Positions 1 to 6,650 of a stretch of 10,055 nt of DNA are shown here, one piece after another. The notes below the pieces were generated by a model. That model saw only the letters and a program-made list of their open reading frames with translations, did not search any database and was not told where the DNA came from. The stretch spans positions 1-10,055 of the forward strand of contig CAYSCH010000347.1 in NCBI GenBank assembly GCA_964429355.1, read 5' to 3'. The position numbers and the translations under genes were made by a program. Each line of letters opens with the position of its first letter. The stretch's first letter is position 1. The stretch comes from JAAYAY01 sp964429355. GTDB lineage: Bacteria > Planctomycetota > Planctomycetia > Pirellulales > Thermoguttaceae.

Positions 1-92
1 ATCCGTTGAGCGACCGCATCGACCAACGACGTCTTTCCAACCTTCTGAGAATTCCTCTTCGGCTTCTCTTCGCTGAGACAGAAACTCGGCAC
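1..92 (-). CDS. Possible HU-like DNA-binding protein, 5' end only (runs off left edge)
   Basis: On the minus strand an open frame runs from a GTG at 92 off the left edge. It encodes about 30 residues, starting MPSFCLSEEKPKRNSQ and continuing KVGKTSLVDAVAQR. The last part resembles the first helix of HU/IHF-type nucleoid proteins, where a K-[ST]-x-L-[VI]-[DE]-A-[VI]-A pattern opens the fold; here it would follow a short basic N-terminal extension. The start was chosen because AAAGAGG (101-107) lies 8 nt upstream as a ribosome binding site. The same frame stays open back to a TAG at 162-164, with other GTG codons but no ATG. The plus strand is also open here until a TGA at 135-137, but its third-position GC is lower. 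Only a fragment is visible, so the family call rests on about 14 residues and is tentative. Confidence 0.33.
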   Translation of the reverse strand, partial: MPSFCLSEEKPKRNSQKVGKTSLVDAVAQR

Positions 93-130
93 CCGGATCA
101 CCTCTTTAAAGTGTCTGCAATTCACCAAGA

Positions 131-153
131 CATCTGACGTCGGACGTCTGATG
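131..153. promoter_or_regulatory. 23-bp dyad with two GACGTC cores (operator-like)
   Basis: A near-perfect inverted repeat is centred on G142: 10 of the 11 base pairs between arms 131-141 and 143-153 match, the only mismatch being 135/149. It contains two GACGTC palindromes spaced 7 bp apart (136-141 and 143-148). A third GACGTC occurs at 28-33. It lies 39-61 bp upstream of the possible HU-like start at 92, a suitable place for a dimeric repressor or activator. The 1-nt centre suits a protein-binding dyad better than an RNA hairpin. The binding protein is unknown. Confidence 0.3.
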
Positions 154-343
154 ACACCATTCTAATGGCAGCAACCGTCGTGTCAAGCAAAAGCTGGGGT
201 CACTATTGACAGCCCCGGCGTTTCCGCGCAAAACTCCAGCATGATACTGAGCGCGACGTTCACGCCACGGGTCGCACCAGATCTTGATTGTCCTCTGCTC
301 CCCGCCCCCCGTCCCTTCTCATCTTCGATCTCCGATCTCCTTA

Positions 344-413
344 CTCCCTGCTCCCTGCTCCCTGCTCCCTGCTCCTTGCTCCCCGCTCCTTGCTCCTTGC
401 TCCCTGCTCCCCG
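344..413. repeat. Ten-copy 7-bp tandem repeat (CTCCYYG), G4-forming on minus strand
   Basis: Ten consecutive 7-bp units fill these 70 bases: CTCCCTG four times, then CTCCTTG, CTCCCCG, CTCCTTG twice, CTCCCTG and CTCCCCG. Units differ only at the two positions before the final G. Two copies of another heptamer, CGATCTC (326-332 and 333-339), sit just upstream with the same period. On the minus strand the first four units give four GGG runs separated by AGCA, which fits the G3N1-7 quadruplex pattern (346-369). Heptanucleotide tandem repeats of this kind are known in intergenic DNA of cyanobacteria and other large bacterial genomes. Frames through the repeat encode GAGSREQ-like low-complexity peptide and are not regarded as genes. 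Confidence 0.9.
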
Positions 414-483
414 CACCCCCCTTTCCTCACAGCCGCACAGGTCGCAAGTCCTTGACCGCCAATCAGCGTCCGAGTATCACTGG

Positions 484-508
484 CGGCAGATCCTGCCGGT
501 CCAGGATC
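484..508 (+). promoter_or_regulatory. Two overlapping inverted repeats in the GH2 leader
   Basis: CGGCAG (484-489) pairs with CTGCCG (493-498) around the loop ATC. Overlapping it, GATCCTG (489-495) pairs with CAGGATC (502-508) around the loop CCGGTC. Both arms are perfect, and the two hairpins exclude each other because they share 489-498. They lie 23 bp upstream of the GGAGG ribosome binding site of the GH2 gene. They could act as a leader switch in RNA, or the second could be an operator in DNA. No leader peptide or T-run was found, so the role is open. Confidence 0.35.
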
Positions 509-544
509 GCGATTCTGAGAACCTTGCCGCGGAGGAATCCCTGA

Positions 545-3500
545 ATGAAACCTGCCCGAACCAGTGCAATCGGCCTCAAAAAATCCGCCCAACGCCTGGC
601 CCTCTTGGCCGTGGCCCTCTTGCTTTCGGCAACCAGCGCCATCCCCGCCGAGCTGCCGGCCCAGTCAGCCGCGGTCCAGACACAAGCCATGGGCACCACA
701 ATTCTGTCGCTGGAGGGCAGCGACTGGGTCGTCGCTGCCGATCGCGGCAACGCCGGACGGGGCGAAGCGTGGTGGAAGTCCCCGCGACCAGACGCCAGGC
801 CGATCCGCGTGCCGGGCATCCTTCAGGAAACGCTGCCGGGGTATCACGGCGTCGCCTGGTATTGGCACCAGTTCACGCCCCCCCAGAATCCCTATCCCGA
901 CGGCCGCTGCCTTCTGCGGTTCCACGCCGTGGACTACCTCGCCGAAGTCTGGTTGAACGACCTGTCCGTCGGCGGCCACGAGGGAGGCGAAACGCCCTTT
1001 GTGCTCGATATTACCGAGGCGATCAAGGCAGGCGGCCCGAACAGGCTCGCCGTGCGGGTCCTGAATCCGACGGAGGAACCGATCGACGGCATCGCCCTGG
1101 CCGAAACGCCCCATCGAAACAAGGCGTCGTCCGGAATCAGGGTCGGAGGTTCCTACAACAGCGGCGGCATCACCGAACCGGTGGAACTGCTCTGGGTCCC
1201 GGCCGTTCGCATTGACGATGTCTATGTCCGGCCCGATTGGCAGACCGGCCGCGTGAAGGTCCAGGCTACGCTGACCAACTCCAGCACCGCCAGTGCGCCC
1301 GCTCAGTTGCAGTTTGTCGTCGCGTCCGCCCTCGGCAGCAGCACCATCGCAGCCCTGACGCTGGGCGAAGAGGTGCCCCCCGGCACCAGGCAGGTCCAGT
1401 GCGAAATCACGGTGGCCGGACATCGCCTCTGGCAACTCGACGATCCGTACCTCTACCGCCTGACCACGCGGCTCGTTGCGGACGTTACCGGCCACGCTCA
1501 CGAAAACGTCACCCGCTTCGGTTTTCGCGAGCTCCGGGTCGAGAAGGGCTACTTCCGGCTGAACGGAAAGCGGATCTTCCTCAAGAGCTCCCATACCGGC
1601 AACCATTGTCCCGTCGGCGCCGTTCTCCCGCCGGCCGGTGCGCCGGACCTGCTGCGGAAAGACCTGCTGTACGCGAAATCTTGCGGTTTCAACATGGTGC
1701 GGTTCATCGCCGGCATCGCCCATCCTTACCAGTTGGACCTCTGCGACGAGATCGGACTGATGGTCTACGAGGAAAACCTCGCCTCGTGGCTCCTGGCCGA
1801 TTCGCCCAAAATGGCCGAACGGTTCGACGCCAACCTGCGCGAGATGGTGCTGCGGGACCGGAACCACCCGAGCCTGGTGATCTTCGGGCTGGTGAACGAA
1901 ATGAACGACGGCCCGATGTCGAAACACGCCGCAGCCAGCCTCCCCCTGCTGCGATCGCTCGATGACTCGCGGCTGGTCCTCCAGCAGAGCGGCCGCTGGG
2001 ACGGGCAGTACAACATCGGTTCGGTCTCCAATCCCGGCGGCACCCAATGGGAATACACCTGGGGAGTCGAAGATGCCGCCTACCGGGGCCCGGCCCGGGG
2101 CGGCCCGGCCGGCGGCTATTCCCAGGGCGCGGGCGATGCCCATGTCTATCCCGCCACACCGCACACACCCGAGATCGAGGCCTTCATCCGCAACCTGGGT
2201 AGCGACTCCAAGCCGGTCTTCCTCTCCGAATACGGCATCGGCAGTCTGATGAACGCGATCCGGGAACTGCGCTACTACGAGCAGCATGGCGCCAATCCCA
2301 AGTGGGACGACTTCAAGTTCTTCAAGCAGACCGAAGAGAAGCTCGCCGCCGACTGGAAACGCCTTGGCATGGAGGGAGTCTATGCTTTCCCCGAAGAAAT
2401 GCTGCGGGCCAGCCAGCAACTGCACGGCCGCCAGAGGCTCCTCGGGTTCAACCTCATCCGATCCAACCCCAAGATCTGCGGCTACAACCTGACCGGCCTC
2501 CTCGACCACGGCTACACGGGCGAAGGCCTCTGGACTTTCTGGCGAGAGTTCAAACCGGGCCTCATGGACGTGCTGCAAGACGGCTGGGCCCCCTTGCGAT
2601 GGTGCCTGTTCGCCGCGCCCATGCACGCCTACGTTGGCCGTCCCATCAAATTGGAGGCGATTCTGGCCAACGAAGACCTCCTCGCACCCGGCACCTATCC
2701 CGCACTCCTCCGCGTGGTCGGGCCCAACGGGCTCGCCTGGGAAGAGAAACGCGACGTCGTCATCCCCACACCGGCCCCCGGCGACGACGGCCCCCTCGCC
2801 GTGCCCGTGTTTGCCGGCGAGGTGACCCTTCCCGGACCGGCGGGCGAGTACCAGTTTGCCGTCACCCTCGAGCACGGCGGCGCGCCCGCTGGCGGGCGGT
2901 TGAGCTTCTATCTGAGTGACTCCCCCGTTGCGCCGCCGGCCCCGGTCGTGGTGGCCCAGGTGGGCGACCGCGTGCACGAGTGGCTCAAGGCCCGGGGCCT
3001 GGAGGTCACGCCGTTCCAGCCCGACCAGGCGGCGGGGCGCCAGGTGATCCTGATCGGCGACTGGAACGACGCCAACGCCGGGCCGGAAATCCGCAAAGAC
3101 CTGCTCGAGCGTGTGGCGCAAGGAAGTGTGGCCGTCTTTCTCAAACCCAGCGCCTTCCAGAAAGGGGGCGACGCGCTGGGCTGGCTGCCGCTCGAGAACA
3201 AAGGGAGTCTCGTCCACTTCTCCGACTGGCTCTACCACAAGGAATGCGTTGCCGGACGGCATCCCTTCTTCGACGGTCTCCAGCCGGCCGGCATCATGGA
3301 CTGGGATTACTACGGTCCCCTGATCACCAACCAGTTCTTTGAAGGACAAGACACCCCCGAAGAAACCGCAGCGGCGGCCTTTGCCGTCTGCCACAGCAGC
3401 CGTCCCGACGGCTATGCCGCCGGCACCATGCTCAGCGTTTACCGAGTTGGCTCAGGGAAGATCGTCCTCAATACCCTGAACATCCTCGACAACATCGACA

Positions 3501-3577
3501 AACACCCCGCCGCAGACCGCCTGCTCCTGAACATGATCGCCCACGCCGTGCGGAATGCCGCAGAACCCTCTCGCTGA
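545..3577 (+). CDS. Secreted glycoside hydrolase family 2 enzyme with amidotransferase-like C-terminal domain
   Basis: This 1010-residue protein is a retaining beta-glycosidase of family GH2. Residues 1-35 form a Sec signal peptide (basic start, LALLAVALLL core, cleavage near AIPA/E). A jelly-roll sugar-binding domain follows (about 50-210), then an Ig-like domain (about 215-330) and a TIM barrel (about 335-600). The sequence RDRNHPSLVIFGLVNE (437-452) matches the GH2 acid/base signature, with E452 as acid/base; the usual Trp in it is Phe447. FLSEYG supplies the likely nucleophile E562. Residues about 680-790 look like a beta-sandwich. About 800-1005 resemble a class I amidotransferase/ThuA-like fold, without an obvious catalytic Cys-His pair. 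At 1010 residues it has ordinary long-GH2 length. GGAGG at 531-535, 9 nt before the ATG, supports the start. The Kelch gene begins 31 bp downstream, so an operon is likely. Whether it acts on galactosides, mannosides or glucuronides cannot be read from the sequence. Confidence 0.93.
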   Translation: MKPARTSAIGLKKSAQRLALLAVALLLSATSAIPAELPAQSAAVQTQAMGTTILSLEGSDWVVAADRGNAGRGEAWWKSPRPDARPIRVPGILQETLPGYHGVAWYWHQFTPPQNPYPDGRCLLRFHAVDYLAEVWLNDLSVGGHEGGETPFVLDITEAIKAGGPNRLAVRVLNPTEEPIDGIALAETPHRNKASSGIRVGGSYNSGGITEPVELLWVPAVRIDDVYVRPDWQTGRVKVQATLTNSSTASAPAQLQFVVASALGSSTIAALTLGEEVPPGTRQVQCEITVAGHRLWQLDDPYLYRLTTRLVADVTGHAHENVTRFGFRELRVEKGYFRLNGKRIFLKSSHTGNHCPVGAVLPPAGAPDLLRKDLLYAKSCGFNMVRFIAGIAHPYQLDLCDEIGLMVYEENLASWLLADSPKMAERFDANLREMVLRDRNHPSLVIFGLVNEMNDGPMSKHAAASLPLLRSLDDSRLVLQQSGRWDGQYNIGSVSNPGGTQWEYTWGVEDAAYRGPARGGPAGGYSQGAGDAHVYPATPHTPEIEAFIRNLGSDSKPVFLSEYGIGSLMNAIRELRYYEQHGANPKWDDFKFFKQTEEKLAADWKRLGMEGVYAFPEEMLRASQQLHGRQRLLGFNLIRSNPKICGYNLTGLLDHGYTGEGLWTFWREFKPGLMDVLQDGWAPLRWCLFAAPMHAYVGRPIKLEAILANEDLLAPGTYPALLRVVGPNGLAWEEKRDVVIPTPAPGDDGPLAVPVFAGEVTLPGPAGEYQFAVTLEHGGAPAGGRLSFYLSDSPVAPPAPVVVAQVGDRVHEWLKARGLEVTPFQPDQAAGRQVILIGDWNDANAGPEIRKDLLERVAQGSVAVFLKPSAFQKGGDALGWLPLENKGSLVHFSDWLYHKECVAGRHPFFDGLQPAGIMDWDYYGPLITNQFFEGQDTPEETAAAAFAVCHSSRPDGYAAGTMLSVYRVGSGKIVLNTLNILDNIDKHPAADRLLLNMIAHAVRNAAEPSR

Positions 3578-3594
3578 TCCCGGAGATTCCAAAG

Positions 3595-3600
3595 AAGGAG
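3595..3600 (+). promoter_or_regulatory. Ribosome binding site fixing the Kelch gene start
   Basis: AAGGAG lies 8 nt upstream of the ATG at 3609. It favours this start over the in-frame ATG at 3555, which lies inside the GH2 gene and would put 18 polar residues before the signal peptide. Confidence 0.7.
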
Positions 3601-3608
3601 AGCAGAAC

Positions 3609-4814
3609 ATGGTTCGCCAAGTACTTCTCGGCGTTGGCGTGATGGTCTTGGCCTTGGTAGGGCTCTCTGTCGCGTCCAACCAGGATGCTGCAGAAAAGAT
3701 GGCGGTTCTCCAAAGCACAGCGGAGCAGCAGAAACCGGGCTATGGCAACACCAGGCAAAGGGAATGCGACGTGATTTCGCTGAAGATCCGTTCCCGTGCA
3801 CGGCGTTGGCGGCCGAAAACGCCGATGTCGCCAACTTGCACGCCGTCCGCACAAACCAGCAGGCCGGCAGTCAACAGGTCTGCCGAGTCCACAGTCCAAT
3901 CTGCTGCCCCCTCAACGACGATTCGATTGGGAACCTGGATTGCCGGCCCCGACTTACCCCGAATGACCTGGGGCGCCGCGGCAGTGTTGAACGGGAAGTT
4001 CTACATTGTGGGCGGCCAGATGGGTAACGGCACCGACGTGCAGGTCTATGATCCTGACACGGACCGTTGGTCTCGCGCGGCCGACTTGCCGGAAGGCGTT
4101 TTTGAACAGGGGCTTGCCGTGCATGATGGAGCTCTTTACTCCTTGGGAGGAACAACCTCCGCAGACAAGAATTGGTGGGGAATTCCTGTCAACACTGCTT
4201 TTCGATATGACCCCTCTGCCAACACCTGGACTCGCCTCCCTAACTTGCCTCGGGCACGCTCCGATTTTCTCACTTGTGTTCTCGCGGGCAAGATCTACTG
4301 CATTGGCGGCGCAAACCGTTGGCCGAACACGCTGAGCACCGTCGATGTCTACGACCCCTCCACCAACACCTGGTCCAGCGCGGACGATATGGCTGCCGGG
4401 CGTGCCGACCCCAGAGGCGGAATCTACAACAATAACATCGTCTCTGCCTGGGGGCTCACCACGCCGACGCAAACGGACTGTCGCATTTTCATTTTCGATC
4501 CGACAAGTGGCGTGTGGTCCCAATCCGGTACAACTGCAGATTCCGGGTTCGGCAGAGAGAATCTGTTTCTCTTCAGCAATCGAGATGGTATGGTCTTTGC
4601 CGGGGCCAGGACCGGACGTTCCAATGAGACCTGGATCAGTCTCTTCCATCCCGACACGGGCTCCGTGGAATACATCGCCAAAGCTCCAGCGAATCGTTTC
4701 GTGGCCGTTGGCGCGTTCGACCCGGCACGCGCTACCATCTATCTGGCGGGAGGTGCAGACGCCACCGGCAATGTGCCGGTATTCGAATACGTGAAGGTCA
4801 TTCCTGCCAAGTAA
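3609..4814 (+). CDS. Secreted Kelch-repeat beta-propeller protein
   Basis: This 401-residue protein starts with a signal peptide (about 1-23, core VLLGVGVMVLALVGLSVA). Residues about 116-401 form a Kelch propeller. Six blades can be counted from the Gly-Gly strands YIVGG (G135-G136), YSLGG (G180-G181), YCIGG (G233-G234), then the degenerate VSAWG and VFAGA, and last YLAGG. Most are followed by the typical [VRI][YF]DPxxxxW segment. Such propellers bind proteins or sugars, and some (galactose oxidase type) are enzymes; no copper-site pattern is evident here, so no catalytic role is claimed. The linker of about residues 40-110 is odd: it is rich in Arg, Ser, Pro and Thr, and another frame looks more like protein (see findings). 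GC and codon bias appear lower than in the flanking GH genes. It sits between two secreted carbohydrate-active proteins in one probable operon, so an accessory glycan-binding role is likely but inferred. Confidence 0.88.
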   Translation: MVRQVLLGVGVMVLALVGLSVASNQDAAEKMAVLQSTAEQQKPGYGNTRQRECDVISLKIRSRARRWRPKTPMSPTCTPSAQTSRPAVNRSAESTVQSAAPSTTIRLGTWIAGPDLPRMTWGAAAVLNGKFYIVGGQMGNGTDVQVYDPDTDRWSRAADLPEGVFEQGLAVHDGALYSLGGTTSADKNWWGIPVNTAFRYDPSANTWTRLPNLPRARSDFLTCVLAGKIYCIGGANRWPNTLSTVDVYDPSTNTWSSADDMAAGRADPRGGIYNNNIVSAWGLTTPTQTDCRIFIFDPTSGVWSQSGTTADSGFGRENLFLFSNRDGMVFAGARTGRSNETWISLFHPDTGSVEYIAKAPANRFVAVGAFDPARATIYLAGGADATGNVPVFEYVKVIPAK

Positions 4815-4882
4815 TTCTCCCCGGCGCAACATTACCTCGCTGGCTACCGGCGGCAGATACCACAACAGGCGGAGAACCCCCG

Positions 4883-6532
4883 ATGACGATGCGAGCCATC
4901 TATGCCGTTTTTCTCCTGGTGGCCACGGTCGGGCCGCTTTCCGCCAACGAACTGAAGCCGGGCCTGGTCTACCACGAGGGCGCCGGTGCCTTCCTGCGGC
5001 TGTTCTGGCAATGGCCCGGACACGCGAGGCAACTGGTGCCCGCCTCCGCCCTCCTGCACAGCGACAAGGACTGGCAGACCGCCGTGGCGATCTGCGAGGG
5101 CCGCGAGCCGACCGCCCCGACGGGCTCCCCAGGCGTCCTCTCCGTCCCCACGGAGAGCGACCCGGACATGTCGAGCATCTACCGGCCGGGCGTGGTGACC
5201 CGTCCCGAGGGACCGATCCGCCTGAGTCCCGGCCCGCAGTTGTTCCTCGACGAGTATCTCATCGATTCGAGCCAGGGGCTCAGTCGCCGCGTGAACTCTC
5301 CCCAGCGCGATCCCAAGATCCCCAACCCGCTCATCACGGGCAAAGACGACCAGTGCGTCGGACCTTACCTCACCGTGGTCCGCGATCCCCAGGACGGCCG
5401 GTTCCGCATCTGGTACAACGTGTACAAAGAGAAGCTCAAGGATGGCTCGGCCTGGCTGGCCCACCTGGAGTCGCCCGACGGAATCCACTGGAAACGACCT
5501 CGGCAGGTGATCACGAGCCCGGCCGCAATCAACTTCGGCTCGGCAGTCATCGACGAGGGGCCGCAGTTCCTTGACCCCGCCCGCCGCTACAAGGCCGCGT
5601 GGTGGGCCGACGGGGGCCTGATGATCGCCGTCTCCGCCGACGGGCTGGAATGGTCCATGCTCCGCCCCTACCCCGTGCTGCGCCACAATCACGATATCAA
5701 CAACATCTTCCGCGACCCGGTCCGCAACCGCTACCTGGCCACGATCTCGGTCTACGTCGAAGGCCCCCGTTGGACCGGCCAGCGGCGCTCGACGATGATG
5801 ACCACCAGCCCCGACCTGCTCAACTGGGAGAAGCCGTGGTACGTGCTCACCCCCGACGACCAGTCGGATCCCGGCCAGACGCAGTTCTACGCCATGAGCG
5901 GGTATGTCTTCCGCGGCGACCTGATCGTGGGCCTGGTCAAGGTGCTCCACGATGACTGGCGGGCGACGGGCACACCGGAAGGGGCCTTCGGAGTGGGCTT
6001 CACCACCCTGGCCTGGTCCCGCGACGGCCGTCACTGGGTCCGCGATCAAGAACCCTACTTCGAACCGGCCGCGGATGAAACCGCCTGGGACCATGCCCAC
6101 GCCTGGATGGACTATCAACTGCCGCTCGGCGATGAGGTGTATATCTACTATGGCGGCTACAAATTCGGCCACAAGATGGATCGCTGGGAGGGGCGGCAGA
6201 TCGGCTTGGTCAAAATCCAGCGCGACCGCTACGTCGCCCGCCAGGCCGGCACCGACGGCGGCAGTCTCGTCACGCCCCCTGTGGTCCTCATCGGCAACCG
6301 GCTGACCGTCAACGCCAACATCCGCGGCGAGCTGCGCGTGGGGCTGATCAGTGCCGAGGGCAACCCGCTTCCCGGCTTCTCTCCCGACGACTGCCAACCC
6401 ATCCAGGGCGACAGCCTCACCCACACAGTCCAGTGGAAGAGCCCGCTTGCGGACCTGGGCGACGAACCGGTGCGGATCGAGTTCCACCTCCGCGACGGGG
6501 AGCTGTACGCGTTTGACTTGATGGCGCAGTGA
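4883..6532 (+). CDS. Secreted GH43/GH32-like (Asp-box) beta-propeller protein with truncated PA14 domain
   Basis: This 549-residue protein has a signal peptide at 1-21 (cleavage LSA/NE). Residues 23-60 look like the two ends of a PA14 carbohydrate-binding domain with the middle missing (see findings). From about residue 115 (LFLDEYLIDSS) to about 460 runs a beta-propeller of the type annotated in Planctomycetota as GH32/GH43-like or sialidase-like. It carries four S-x-D-x-x-x-W motifs resembling Asp boxes: SPDGIHW (197-203), SADGLEW (251-257), SPDLLNW (309-315) and SRDGRHW (379-385). A C-terminal beta-sandwich (about 465-549) ends in LRDGELYAFDL, a recurrent ending in this family. GGAG at 4871-4874 lies 8 nt before the ATG. 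It follows the Kelch gene by 68 bp without a visible terminator. Hydrolysis of a glycosidic bond is likely, but catalytic residues and substrate cannot be assigned; a purely binding role is possible. Confidence 0.82.
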   Translation: MTMRAIYAVFLLVATVGPLSANELKPGLVYHEGAGAFLRLFWQWPGHARQLVPASALLHSDKDWQTAVAICEGREPTAPTGSPGVLSVPTESDPDMSSIYRPGVVTRPEGPIRLSPGPQLFLDEYLIDSSQGLSRRVNSPQRDPKIPNPLITGKDDQCVGPYLTVVRDPQDGRFRIWYNVYKEKLKDGSAWLAHLESPDGIHWKRPRQVITSPAAINFGSAVIDEGPQFLDPARRYKAAWWADGGLMIAVSADGLEWSMLRPYPVLRHNHDINNIFRDPVRNRYLATISVYVEGPRWTGQRRSTMMTTSPDLLNWEKPWYVLTPDDQSDPGQTQFYAMSGYVFRGDLIVGLVKVLHDDWRATGTPEGAFGVGFTTLAWSRDGRHWVRDQEPYFEPAADETAWDHAHAWMDYQLPLGDEVYIYYGGYKFGHKMDRWEGRQIGLVKIQRDRYVARQAGTDGGSLVTPPVVLIGNRLTVNANIRGELRVGLISAEGNPLPGFSPDDCQPIQGDSLTHTVQWKSPLADLGDEPVRIEFHLRDGELYAFDLMAQ

Positions 6533-6543
6533 CTCCCTCGGAG

Positions 6544-6582
6544 CCTGCCACGGGCAGGAGGCACTGTCCGTAACAGGTGCCT
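6544..6582 (+). terminator. Two adjacent hairpins after the propeller gene (possible terminator)
   Basis: CCTGCC (6544-6549) pairs perfectly with GGCAGG (6553-6558) around ACG. Directly after it AGGCAC (6559-6564) pairs with GTGCCT (6577-6582) around a 12-nt loop. The pair starts 12 nt past the stop codon of the upstream gene. There is no T-run, so intrinsic termination is uncertain. It may instead protect the 3' end of the operon mRNA or partly reduce read-through into the small gene at 6651. Confidence 0.3.
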
Positions 6583-6650
6583 GAAAGACCTGCAGGGCCG
6601 GTGATCGACTGGCAATGCAGATCACGGACCCGATGACACAGGTGACCAGA

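Larger units (their letters stand above)
93..544. other. Intergenic region ahead of the GH2 gene
   Basis: No convincing gene lies in these 452 bases. The stretch holds the dyad at 131-153, a heptamer tandem repeat (344-413) and overlapping hairpins (484-508), each listed separately. A perfect TTGACA (206-211) could be a sigma-70 -35 box, but no recognisable -10 element sits 16-18 bp downstream, so no promoter is called. C-rich runs at 300-315 precede the repeat. If the leftward HU-like gene is real, the region separates divergent genes and should hold promoters for both. Confidence 0.6.

Noticed and set aside
344..413. CRISPR array
   Set aside because: The units are 7 bp without spacers, so this is a simple tandem repeat.
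183..416. A 77-codon minus frame encoding GAGSREQ-like repeats
   Set aside because: It is only the translation of the 7-bp tandem repeat, whose three frames repeat every 21 bp; there is no supporting start signal.
241..1215. A 324-codon plus-strand frame overlapping the repeat and the GH2 start
   Set aside because: It passes through the heptamer repeat and then reads the GH2 gene out of frame, giving Arg/Pro-rich peptide.
665..3394. A 909-codon open frame on the minus strand opposite the GH2 gene
   Set aside because: It mirrors the GC-rich codon usage of the GH2 gene, has no domain or ribosome binding site, and the plus strand has clear GH2 motifs.
3555..3608. An upstream in-frame ATG for the Kelch gene
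   Set aside because: It overlaps the GH2 gene, would displace the signal peptide from the N-terminus, and the ribosome binding site at 3595-3600 fits the ATG at 3609.
4844..6625. A 593-codon open frame on the minus strand opposite the propeller gene
   Set aside because: It is an antisense shadow; composition is Val/Asp/Gly/Ala-rich without motifs, while the plus strand has a signal peptide and Asp-box-like repeats.
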